From Mariniflexile maritimum (GTDB taxonomy: Bacteria > Bacteroidota > Bacteroidia > Flavobacteriales > Flavobacteriaceae), in contig NZ_WRPN01000004.1 in NCBI RefSeq assembly GCF_009746565.1, positions 124,001-188,000 of the forward strand: a stretch of DNA of 64,000 bases, written 5' to 3'. Position numbers and translations under genes: made by a program. Numbering within the stretch: position 1 is the stretch's first letter; each line of letters opens with the position of its first letter. Below the pieces are notes generated by a model. It saw nothing but the letters and a program-made list of their open reading frames with translations, ran no database searches and was not told the DNA's origin. Positions 54,877 to 62,876 of the stretch are shown here, in pieces.

Positions 54877-56367
54877 TTACTTCTTTTTAGTCGTTATTTC
54901 AACAACGCCATTTTTTGCTTTGTTGCCGTATTTTTCAATGGCGGTATTACCTTTATAAACATTTACAGATTCAATATCGTTTGGATTTAATTTGTCAACT
55001 TCTACTTTTCTTGCTTCTTTGCCGTTAATTTTATAGAGTGCTTCATCACTAAGTTTTACGGTGTATTTTGAAGGATCATTTTTAGATGTAATTATGATGA
55101 CACCGTCTTTTCCTTTATTTCCATATAATTTTGTGGCATTTTCGTTTTTTATAACTTCTACTTTTTCAATGGCATTTGGGTCTATAGAACTCATGGCCTC
55201 TTTGGTAATTTCTTTTTCATTAAAAAGGAGTAATGGTTTTTTGTCCTGGTTTTCTTCATATCCATTAACTTCAACTTTGGAAAGTGATTTTTGGTCATTA
55301 GCAGCAGCGTTTTTCCCTTTAGTTGTAATTTCTATAACGCCCTGTTTCCCTTTGTCGCCATATTTTTCGGTGGCAGCTTTTCCTTTTAAAACATTAACAG
55401 TTTCAATTCGTTCTGGTTGTATGTTTTCAGCGTCTTCTTTTGATGTTTCCTTTCCATCTACCATATACAAAGGTGGTTTGTCTTGGTTTTGTTTTTCAGA
55501 ATGAACCATGGTTTTTTCAATATACATTTTCTTCGTATTAAAACTCATTAAAAATAAGCCTAAAACAGGAATTACTAATACATACTTCAATTGATTGATT
55601 TTTTTTGATTTTGATTTGTGTAACATAACGATTCGTTTTTTGATTGATGAATTATAAAAAGGATTGCTTAAAGCCATGTGATGGGATGGCATGCTTGTTT
55701 TAAGTAAGGTGTATTGATAGCTTTTTTTGCAGGTGGTTTTGGTAGCAGCAATGTTGTCGGCAATAAATTCCAGGTTTTGCTTTAAATTTTTGTTGTAAAG
55801 CCACATAAAAGGGTTGAACCAAAGCACCACACAACCAAGGTGGGCTAATAAGATGTCGAAAGAATGAAGTTGGTACGCATGCACTTTTTCATGGGTAATA
55901 ATTTGCTCCAGTTCACTGCTGCTAAATTGTTTAGGGTTGTAAACAATCCATTTGAAAAATGAAAATGGCGACAGCTTATTGGCCGTTTTAATGTATGTAA
56001 AACCGCCAATTTTCTCAGCTTTATTTTTAAAAATCACCAGGGCTAAAGAGGTGAATTGCATTAAAAACCGAACAGAAAAAAACAAAACACCCACGCCATA
56101 AGCTAAAGGCAAATAATTTAAAATGCTAAATGGTTTTTCAATGTTTTTGGTTGTTGGGGCGGTTTCAAAAACGTAATTGGAAAAATCCAAAGGATTGGCT
56201 TCAATATAAATAGGAATTACTAAAAATGGCAGCAAAAATGCAGTAATTAAGCCCATTAGCAAAAACCATCTGTTTTGCCCAAAAAAGGTTTCCCGTTGCA
56301 AGAATAGCTTATAGCTTACATAAAAAATAGCTACAACTGCACTTGCTTTTAGTAGATATTCCATCAT
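54877..56367 (-). CDS. BlaR1/MecR1-type M56 peptidase with TonB-plug-like repeats
   Basis: A 496-residue membrane sensor. Four hydrophobic segments (about 5-22, 35-55, 88-112, 260-277) surround the zinc site HEKVH (His159, Glu160, His163). The C-terminal part has no penicillin-binding domain; instead there are three repeats at about 299-350, 379-429 and 445-494. Each reads roughly GKE-K-----P--IE-V-V-K---A--KYG-K-K-GV-EITTK, like the plug of TonB-dependent receptors. It overlaps the upstream blaI-type gene by four bases. The likely role is to cleave the repressor after an envelope signal. Confidence 0.85.
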   Translation of the reverse strand: MMEYLLKASAVVAIFYVSYKLFLQRETFFGQNRWFLLMGLITAFLLPFLVIPIYIEANPLDFSNYVFETAPTTKNIEKPFSILNYLPLAYGVGVLFFSVRFLMQFTSLALVIFKNKAEKIGGFTYIKTANKLSPFSFFKWIVYNPKQFSSSELEQIITHEKVHAYQLHSFDILLAHLGCVVLWFNPFMWLYNKNLKQNLEFIADNIAATKTTCKKSYQYTLLKTSMPSHHMALSNPFYNSSIKKRIVMLHKSKSKKINQLKYVLVIPVLGLFLMSFNTKKMYIEKTMVHSEKQNQDKPPLYMVDGKETSKEDAENIQPERIETVNVLKGKAATEKYGDKGKQGVIEITTKGKNAAANDQKSLSKVEVNGYEENQDKKPLLLFNEKEITKEAMSSIDPNAIEKVEVIKNENATKLYGNKGKDGVIIITSKNDPSKYTVKLSDEALYKINGKEARKVEVDKLNPNDIESVNVYKGNTAIEKYGNKAKNGVVEITTKKK

Positions 56368-56726
56368 TGTTTATCTTTTTCAATTAAGGCAATAATTTCT
56401 TTTAAATCGTCAACACTTATCTTCTCTTCCTTAGCAAAAAAAGACACCACGTTTTTATACGAATTATTAAAATAGTTGTTAATGGCCTGCGTCATAAACC
56501 TTTTTTTATAGGCTTCCTTGCTCACAATAGGGTAGTATTGGTGGGTTTTTCCATAGGCATTATGGCTCACATAGCCTTTGTCTTCAAGGTTTCTAATAAT
56601 GGTAGAAAGCGTGTTGTAGTGCGGTTTTTCATCTTTAATTTCAGCTAGAACATCCTTTACAAAAGCCTTTTTCAGCTTCCATAATATGTGCATAATTTCC
56701 TCTTCTTTGTTAGTTAACTTTTCCAT
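56364..56726 (-). CDS. BlaI/MecI/CopY-family repressor
   Basis: A 120-residue winged-helix repressor (LTNKEEEIMHILWKLKKAFV, YNTLSTIIRNLEDKGYVSH, QYYPIVSKEAYKK). It is coupled by a four-base overlap to the M56 peptidase gene, the standard BlaI-BlaR1 arrangement. Binding sites are probably the phased half-sites at 56870-56914. A 117-bp repeat lies between these sites and its start codon. Confidence 0.92.
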   Translation of the reverse strand: MEKLTNKEEEIMHILWKLKKAFVKDVLAEIKDEKPHYNTLSTIIRNLEDKGYVSHNAYGKTHQYYPIVSKEAYKKRFMTQAINNYFNNSYKNVVSFFAKEEKISVDDLKEIIALIEKDKQ

Positions 56727-56740
56727 ATACTAATTTTTTG

Positions 56741-56857
56741 GGCGTTACCTTTATCCTGAAACAAGTTCAGGAACTGGTCGGGTTTTTCGCTGCAAGTCCT
56801 CGCTCTCCCGATAGCTATCGGGATCGCTGTGGGCTTTCCGCTGCAATCCCTAACGCC
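56741..56857. repeat. 117-bp GC-richer element with inverted ends
   Basis: It begins GGCGTTA (56741) and ends TAACGCC (56851-56857). Inside are CCTGAA/TTCAGG (56755-56771), an 18-bp perfect palindrome TCCCGATAGCTATCGGGA (56806-56823), and two similar stretches CGCTGCAAGTCC and CGCTGCAATCCC. It is clearly more GC-rich than its surroundings. It resembles GGGCGTTACC-to-CCCTAACGC intergenic repeats seen in other Flavobacteriaceae, recalled and not searched. It lies in the blaI leader. Confidence 0.75.
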
Positions 56858-56869
56858 ATACAAACCTAT

Positions 56870-56914
56870 AACTAATTTTATAGTTATACAACTAAATATA
56901 TAGTTATTTAACTA
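56870..56914. promoter_or_regulatory. BlaI-type operator cluster
   Basis: Half-sites AACTA (56870), TAGTT (56881), AACTA (56890), TAGTT (56901) and AACTA (56910) alternate in orientation with steps of 11, 9, 11 and 9 bases, one helical turn each. TAGTT-N4-AACTA palindromes at 56881-56894 and 56901-56914 are the best operators for the BlaI-type protein. Confidence 0.6.
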
Positions 56915-56937
56915 AAAATTAAGTTTTAAGAACAAAA

Positions 56938-56960
56938 AAAGACGCATTTTTAGCGTCTTT
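56938..56960 (-). terminator. terminator of the plug-motif protein gene
   Basis: Arms AAAGACGC and GCGTCTTT around a seven-base loop; the minus strand continues into a T run. It is 26 bases beyond the stop of the 56986 gene. Confidence 0.8.
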
Positions 56961-56985
56961 AAATTGATAATATAAATGTTACTGG

Positions 56986-57786
56986 CTATTTTGTTGTTAC
57001 TATAATGGCGCCATCCTTAGCCTTTTCACCATAAATACTCATGGCCGTTTTGGGTTTTAAATCGTCAATTTCAGATATTTTGTTTTCTTTTGATAAGCGG
57101 TCGAGCGTTTTAAAATCCGATTCCTTGCCGTCGATAATAATCAATTTGTTGGTATTGGGGTCATCATAAAACGAATAGGGTTCTTGGGTAAACGACTGTT
57201 GCATAAGTTGTTGCATTTGTTCCCTAACCTTGTCCATGTTCAGTGAATTTCCTCCAAAAAAAATAGAATCGCCATCACCATTAAAGAAATCGTTCAGATT
57301 AAAGCCCCCAAAAGCGTTCAGGTTTGGCCCTGTTAAGGAATCACTATCAAAGCTGAACGAAGGCATATTGTTTTGACTAAAAAGGGACATGCCTTGGGGG
57401 GCATTTTTTCCCTGCGATATAAAAAGCATTCCATCTTTTCGGCCAAAAGTGATTTCCGAAATTGGTAAGTTGCTCGATACTTTGCTGGTTGCCAATCCGT
57501 TATTGCCATCCTTTAGTTCAATTTTTAATCCGGTTAGCTCGCCAAGGTCGTTGCGTTCTATGGCTGTAAAGGTTGCTTCTATGCCATGTTCCTTTAGCAT
57601 ACTTTTAATGTCCTTAAAACCATCTTCAGTTGTTTTTTTGTCAATGGTTACTGTAATATTGTCACTCTTTAACAGTTGCGAGACTTTATTTTGTTTCGCA
57701 AAACTATTAAAAGTTACTAGGCTTAAGGCTATTATTATCAGCAAGCCTATTCCAAATTTTAAAGCGCTTTTTGGTTTCATGCTCAA
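56986..57786 (-). CDS. exported protein with C-terminal plug-like motif
   Basis: A 266-residue protein of unknown function. An N-terminal membrane anchor or signal (residues 8-28, FGIGLLIIIALSLVTFNSFA) precedes a beta-rich part. A Phe-Gly-Asn-rich segment (SFSFDSDSLTGPNLNAFGGF) and a coiled stretch (VREQMQQLMQQSF) come next. The end, DGKESDF ... SIYGEKAKDGAIIVTTK, is one copy of the plug-like motif seen three times in the neighbouring BlaR1-type sensor. It is on the same strand, separated by a terminator and the operator cluster, so the proteins may interact. Confidence 0.65.
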   Translation of the reverse strand: MSMKPKSALKFGIGLLIIIALSLVTFNSFAKQNKVSQLLKSDNITVTIDKKTTEDGFKDIKSMLKEHGIEATFTAIERNDLGELTGLKIELKDGNNGLATSKVSSNLPISEITFGRKDGMLFISQGKNAPQGMSLFSQNNMPSFSFDSDSLTGPNLNAFGGFNLNDFFNGDGDSIFFGGNSLNMDKVREQMQQLMQQSFTQEPYSFYDDPNTNKLIIIDGKESDFKTLDRLSKENKISEIDDLKPKTAMSIYGEKAKDGAIIVTTK

Positions 57787-58145
57787 ATGTTTTATTTATT
57801 GTGTGTTATATTTTAAAAAATCGACATATAAAATTATTACATAAACAGCGTTGATGGGAAAGTTTAACGAAACTTTAAAATGAAAACTCTAACTTGTGTT
57901 AAAAAATGTGAATATTTTTTTGAGTTGGGCTTAGGCTGTAAGTATGTTTAAAATTAATTCTAGTTTTATTGACAGGTAGCATTGTTCTGCAAATTTCTTT
58001 TCTTGGTTCCCAAATCATGGTTCTTAGTTTTAACTTCGTTGCGGGTAACCAGTGCGATTTGTTATCCAACAGCTTTATCTAAAATAAAAACCCTTAAATT
58101 CTAATCGCTAACTTTTAACTTTCATTTATCTTCGCAAAAAAAACT
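57787..58145. other. divergent intergenic region
   Basis: A 359-base AT-rich gap between the plug-motif gene and the Na/Ca exchanger gene. Only TATCTTCG near 58131, one mismatch from a -7 element before the exchanger, stands out. No RNA gene, repeat or frame could be supported. Confidence 0.5.
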
Positions 58146-59090
58146 ATGAGCATAATTTGGGTTATATTAGGGCTAACCTTATTGGTTGTTGGCGGCGAAT
58201 TTTTGGTTAGGTCGTCGGTGGCACTCTCTTTCAAGTTTAACATTTCCAAAATGGTTATTGGTATGACGGTAGTTTCATTCGCTACCTCGGTGCCCGAGTT
58301 GCTGGTTAGTTTGCAGGCTGCAATATCAGGTTCGCCCGCTATTGCAATAAATAATGTTGTGGGGTCCAATATCGCTAATATTGGTTTGGTTCTGGGTATT
58401 ACGGCCATGGTAAATAATATAGCGGTTGATAAATCTTTTTATAAGTTAAATTGGCCTGCTATGATGGTTTACTCTATTGTTTTATATTATTTTATGAAGA
58501 ACGATAATTTTCTTTCTGCTTTTGAAGGAACCATATTGTTTATTGGCCTGTATTTGTTTCTTATAGTATTGATTAAAAGTACGAAGCAAGAAATTGATTT
58601 AGAAGCCATTGATGAAACGTTGACCACCGTATCAAATTTTAAAATTTTGCTTTGGTTGGCCATTGGTGCTGCGGCGTTGTTTTTTGGTAGCGAATGGTTG
58701 GTTTCGGGCGCAAAAGACATTGCCTTGTCAATAGGGGTTAGTGAGGCTGTAATTGGGGTTTCGTTAATAGCCGTGGGCACCAGCGTTCCAGAATTGGCGG
58801 CATCGGTAATTGCTGCTGCAAAACAGGAAAAAGCCATTTCGTTGGGCAACCTAATTGGGTCCAATATTTTCAATATTGCTTCGGTTTTGGGCTTAACGGC
58901 CATTATAAAGCCCATACCGGTTACAGAACCGTTAATACTAACTCGTGATATTTTTTGGATGTTGGGGTTTGCCTTTATATTGATACCTTTAGTGTTTATT
59001 GGCAAGAAATTTGAAATTAACCGTTTTAAAGGTTTCTGCTTGGTGCTTGCCTACGGCATTTTTGTGATGTTGTTATTTACACATAAATAG
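58146..59090 (+). CDS. calcium/sodium antiporter, CaCA family (YrbG-like)
   Basis: A 314-residue inner-membrane protein with about ten hydrophobic segments. The two alpha repeats are visible as ATSVPELLVSLQAAISG with NNVVGSNIANIGLVLG, and GTSVPELAASVIAAAKQ with GNLIGSNIFNIASVLG. They form the ion-binding centre. It exchanges Ca2+ for Na+ (or H+). It is a stand-alone gene. Confidence 0.92.
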   Translation: MSIIWVILGLTLLVVGGEFLVRSSVALSFKFNISKMVIGMTVVSFATSVPELLVSLQAAISGSPAIAINNVVGSNIANIGLVLGITAMVNNIAVDKSFYKLNWPAMMVYSIVLYYFMKNDNFLSAFEGTILFIGLYLFLIVLIKSTKQEIDLEAIDETLTTVSNFKILLWLAIGAAALFFGSEWLVSGAKDIALSIGVSEAVIGVSLIAVGTSVPELAASVIAAAKQEKAISLGNLIGSNIFNIASVLGLTAIIKPIPVTEPLILTRDIFWMLGFAFILIPLVFIGKKFEINRFKGFCLVLAYGIFVMLLFTHK

Positions 59091-59240
59091 TTGTTTTTTT
59101 AGGAAGTAGAACCAAGAAGCGAGAAAGAATATCAAATAGCCAAGGCTTTAAACTTAAAAGATTCGCGTTGAAAATTTTAAATAGATAAACTGCAAAAGCT
59201 GATGCTGCCCTTAAACATTTTACTGTGTACTACAAAAGCA

Positions 59241-59270
59241 AAAAGGGCTCGCCGTAAAGCGAACCCTTTT
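59241..59270 (-). terminator. terminator of the GSII gene
   Basis: Imperfect arms AAAAGGGCTCGC and GCGAACCCTTTT around CGTAAA, 24 bases beyond the stop at 59294; the minus strand continues with TTTTTGCTTTT-like sequence. Confidence 0.7.
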
Positions 59271-59293
59271 CTGTAAATGATATCAATAGATGA

Positions 59294-60316
59294 TTAAATC
59301 TTTGCAGATTTAACGGTTTTGATAATTCTAGCCGCAATTTTGTACGGATCACCGTTTGAAGCAGGTCGTCTGTCTTCCAACCAACCTTTCCAGCCTCTGT
59401 TAACGGTAATTAAAGGGATACGAATAGAAGCACCTCTATCGGAAACGCCATAGCTAAAATCGTGAATCGAAGCTGTTTCGTGCTTTCCTGTTAAGCGTTG
59501 GTCGTTAAACTCGCCATACACTTCAATGTGCTCTTCAACAACCGGACGGAATGCTTCGCATATTTTTTCGTAGGTTTCTTTGGAGCCACAAGTTCTTAAA
59601 ACAGAATTAGAGAAGTTGGCATGCATACCAGAACCGTTCCAATCCATATCCTTGCCTAATGGTTTTGGGTGGTATTCAATAAAATAACCATATTTTTCGG
59701 TTAATCTATCCAATAAATATCTGGCAATCCATAATTCGTCGCCTGCTAATTTGGCACCTTTGGCAAATAATTGAAATTCCCATTGGCCACAGGCAACTTC
59801 TTGGTTAATACCTTCAAAGTTCAATCCGGCTTTAATGCACAAGTCGGCATGTTCTTCAACCAAATCCCTTCCGTGGGTATTTAAACCGCCCACCGAGCAG
59901 TAGTACATACCTTGTGGTTTTGGGTAACCGCCCACAGGAAACCCTAAAGGTAACTGGGTTGCAGTATCCATTATAAAATATTCTTGTTCAAAGCCAAACC
60001 AGAAATCATCATTATCGTCATCAATGGTAGCCCTACCATTAGATACATGAGGCGTTCCGTCGGCATTGTAAACTTCATTCATTACCAACCAGCCATTAAC
60101 GCGCTCTGGATCTGGATAAATGGCCACGGGCACCAATAAACAATCTGAAGAACCTCCTTCAGCTTGCTTTGTTGAAGAGCCGTCAAAAGACCAATTCCCT
60201 ATTTCCTCAAGAGTGCCTTTAAAGTTTTCATGTTCTTCAACCTTTGTTTTGCTCCTCATGTTTTGGGTTGGGTAATAACCGTCTAACCAAATGTATTCTA
60301 ATTTAATTTTTGCCAT
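59294..60316 (-). CDS. glutamine synthetase, type II
   Basis: A 340-residue GSII (eukaryotic-type) enzyme. The start at 60316 (MAKIKLEYIWLDGYYPTQN) is preferred to an upstream in-frame Met 26 residues earlier. Motifs: WSFDGSSTKQAEGGSSDCLL, FGFEQEYFI with metal-binding Glu, GINQEVACGQWEFQ, MDWNGSGMHANFS and the late DRGASIRIP. It makes glutamine from glutamate and ammonia. It is divergent from a GSIII gene, a pairing of two unrelated-size GS types. Confidence 0.92.
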   Translation of the reverse strand: MAKIKLEYIWLDGYYPTQNMRSKTKVEEHENFKGTLEEIGNWSFDGSSTKQAEGGSSDCLLVPVAIYPDPERVNGWLVMNEVYNADGTPHVSNGRATIDDDNDDFWFGFEQEYFIMDTATQLPLGFPVGGYPKPQGMYYCSVGGLNTHGRDLVEEHADLCIKAGLNFEGINQEVACGQWEFQLFAKGAKLAGDELWIARYLLDRLTEKYGYFIEYHPKPLGKDMDWNGSGMHANFSNSVLRTCGSKETYEKICEAFRPVVEEHIEVYGEFNDQRLTGKHETASIHDFSYGVSDRGASIRIPLITVNRGWKGWLEDRRPASNGDPYKIAARIIKTVKSAKI

Positions 60317-60579
60317 AATATTATTTATTAAGAAATGAAAAATTGCTAATATGTCAACAAATATATATTTTTTGTTGTTTCCTGTATAATTCAAGGGGTA
60401 TTAAAATAAAAACGCAACATATTTTTATTTATCCCCTATTATTTGGGGGCATTAATTAAAAAATGATTATTATTTTTTAAAAAAACCGAAATATTGTTAA
60501 TGATGAATTGCTCGTATAGTTTCATTTATAATCGATATATCCTTACTTTTGTGCTTTAATTTTTAAAATCAATAGGGAT

Positions 60580-62766
60580 ATGTCCACATTACGATTTCAT
60601 GCTATTAAAAAATCCTTAGCAAATAAGCCTGTTTTGGTAAAGGAAAATGAACGTCGTTCAGAATTATTTGGTAAAAATGTTTTTAATGAAAACACCATGC
60701 GCCAATATTTAACTAAAGATGCATTTGTTGGCGTAATGAATGCCATTCAATATGGGAAGAAAATTGATAGGAATATTGCCGATCAAGTATCTTCTTCCAT
60801 GAAGGATTGGGCCCTGTCCAAAGGGGTAACGCACTACACGCATTGGTTTCAGCCCTTAACGGGAATTACCGCCGAAAAACACGATGCTTTTTTTGAAACC
60901 ATTGGTAATGGTATGGCCATTGAAAAGTTTGGAGGTTCACAGTTGGTGCAGCAGGAGCCCGATGCCTCTAGCTTTCCAAGTGGCGGCATCCGAAATACAT
61001 TTGAGGCCAGGGGCTACACTGCTTGGGACCCCACATCGCCTGCATTTATTTATGGAACTACTTTGTGCATTCCTACCATATTCATTGCTTATACCGGTGA
61101 GGCACTGGATTTTAAAACGCCCCTGCTTCGTGCATTGAACGCTGTTGACTATGCCGCTACCGATGTTTGTAAATATTTTGATAAAAACGTTAAGAAGGTT
61201 TCTTCATCTTTAGGTTGGGAACAAGAATATTTTTTAGTCGATAAACTTTTGGCGGCAAGCAGGCCCGATATTGCGTTAACGGGCAGAACCTTATTAGGGC
61301 ACTCCTCGGCAAAAGGCCAGCAGCTTGACGACCATTATTTTGGCGCCATACCAACAAGGGCATTAAATTTTATGCGCGAACTGGAAACCGAATGTATGCT
61401 TTTGGGCATCCCTGTTAAAACCCGCCATAACGAAGTGGCACCAAACCAATTTGAATTGGCGCCCATTTTTGAAGAAGCAAATTTGGCTGTAGATCATAAT
61501 TCCTTATTAATGGATATTATGGGTAGGGTAGCCTCACGCCATAATTTTAAAGTGTTGTTCCATGAAAAGCCTTTTGCGGGCATTAATGGCTCGGGCAAGC
61601 ACAACAACTGGTCGCTTTCAACCGATACGGGCGTTAATTTACTGGCACCCGGCAAAACCCCAATGAGCAATTTGCAGTTCCTTACTTTTTTTATCAATAC
61701 CATAAAAGCGGTACACGAACACGAGGAATTGTTGCGGGCATCCATCGCATCGGCAAGCAACGACCACCGTTTGGGTGCCAACGAAGCGCCCCCTGCCATC
61801 ATTTCGGTTTTTATTGGCGAACAATTAACCAAGGTTTTGGAAGAGCTTGAGGGCGTTACCAAAGGAAAATTATCACCTGAAGAAAAAACCGAACTAAAAC
61901 TAAACGTTGTTGGTAAGATACCAGATGTTTTGTTGGATAATACCGATAGAAACCGCACATCACCATTTGCCTTTACGGGCAATAAATTTGAATTTAGGGC
62001 GGTAGGCTCAATGGCCAATTGTGGCAACCCAATGACGGTTTTAAATACCATTGTTGCAAAACAACTAATAGATTTTAAAAAGGAAGTTGACCAATTAATA
62101 GAGAAAAAGGACTTAAAAAAAGATGAGGCTGTTTTTAACGTCCTGCGCGAGTATATAAAATCTACCAAAGCCATTTTGTTTGAAGGCAATGGTTACGGAA
62201 AAGCTTGGGAAGATGAAGCAAAAAAGCGCGGATTGAGCAATAATAAAACCACTCCAGAGGCATTGAAGGCAAAAATTTCAAAGAAATCCTTAGCGTTGTT
62301 TGAGGAAATGAATGTGATGAGTAAAATTGAATCGCAAGCACGTTATGAAATTGAAATGGAAGCCTACATCATGCACATCCAAATTGAAGGTCGGGTGTTG
62401 GGCGATATTGCACGCAACCATATTGTGCCAACAGCGGTTAAATACCAAAACGTTTTGATAGAGAACGTAAAAGGTTTAAAGGAAATTTTTGAGGAAAAGT
62501 TCAGAACTGTTTCAAAGGAACAGATTAACTTGATTGAAGAAATTTCCAGCCATATTGAAAATATCAATGCCAATGTAACTAAAATGACCAACGAGCGCAA
62601 AAAAGCAAACGCCATAGAAGACCTTGAGGCCAAAGCACTTGCTTATTGCCATAAAGTAAGGCCCTTGTTTGATGATATTCGCAGGCATTGCGATAAATTG
62701 GAACTGCTTGTTGATGATGAGATTTGGCCACTAACCAAGTACAGGGAATTATTGTTTACAAGATAA
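60580..62766 (+). CDS. glnN: glutamine synthetase, type III (GlnN)
   Basis: A 728-residue GSIII, the normal length for this dodecameric class. Motifs: THWFQPLTGITAEKHDAF, QQEPDASSFPSGG, LGWEQEYFLVD with metal ligands, RHNEVAPNQFELAP, FAGINGSGKHNNWSL and DNTDRNRTSPFAFTGNKFEF. It makes glutamine under nitrogen limitation in Bacteroidota. TACTTTTG at 60544-60551 is a possible -7 element. The 263-base gap to GSII may carry shared nitrogen control, for which no site is identified. Confidence 0.95.
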   Translation: MSTLRFHAIKKSLANKPVLVKENERRSELFGKNVFNENTMRQYLTKDAFVGVMNAIQYGKKIDRNIADQVSSSMKDWALSKGVTHYTHWFQPLTGITAEKHDAFFETIGNGMAIEKFGGSQLVQQEPDASSFPSGGIRNTFEARGYTAWDPTSPAFIYGTTLCIPTIFIAYTGEALDFKTPLLRALNAVDYAATDVCKYFDKNVKKVSSSLGWEQEYFLVDKLLAASRPDIALTGRTLLGHSSAKGQQLDDHYFGAIPTRALNFMRELETECMLLGIPVKTRHNEVAPNQFELAPIFEEANLAVDHNSLLMDIMGRVASRHNFKVLFHEKPFAGINGSGKHNNWSLSTDTGVNLLAPGKTPMSNLQFLTFFINTIKAVHEHEELLRASIASASNDHRLGANEAPPAIISVFIGEQLTKVLEELEGVTKGKLSPEEKTELKLNVVGKIPDVLLDNTDRNRTSPFAFTGNKFEFRAVGSMANCGNPMTVLNTIVAKQLIDFKKEVDQLIEKKDLKKDEAVFNVLREYIKSTKAILFEGNGYGKAWEDEAKKRGLSNNKTTPEALKAKISKKSLALFEEMNVMSKIESQARYEIEMEAYIMHIQIEGRVLGDIARNHIVPTAVKYQNVLIENVKGLKEIFEEKFRTVSKEQINLIEEISSHIENINANVTKMTNERKKANAIEDLEAKALAYCHKVRPLFDDIRRHCDKLELLVDDEIWPLTKYRELLFTR

Positions 62767-62851
62767 ATTCTTGGTACGCGTAGTTTCAGTCGCAGTTTTA
62801 AAAATCGTAAATCGTAAATCAAAAAAAGCCATGTTTTTTAATTCAAAAAAC

Positions 62852-62859
62852 TAACTTTG
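62852..62859 (+). promoter_or_regulatory. -7 element of purM promoter
   Basis: TAACTTTG fits TAnnTTTG, 17 bases before the purM start. The -33 region has no TTG at the exact spacing, so support is moderate. Confidence 0.4.
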
Positions 62860-62876
62860 CACCACAACACAACATT

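Noticed and set aside
55061-55504. 147-residue plus-strand frame
   Set aside because: Antisense to the three repeats of the BlaR1-type gene, low-complexity Ser/Phe content.
61494-62189. 231-residue minus-strand frame
   Set aside because: It lies fully inside glnN, whose motifs are intact; shadow of its codon use.
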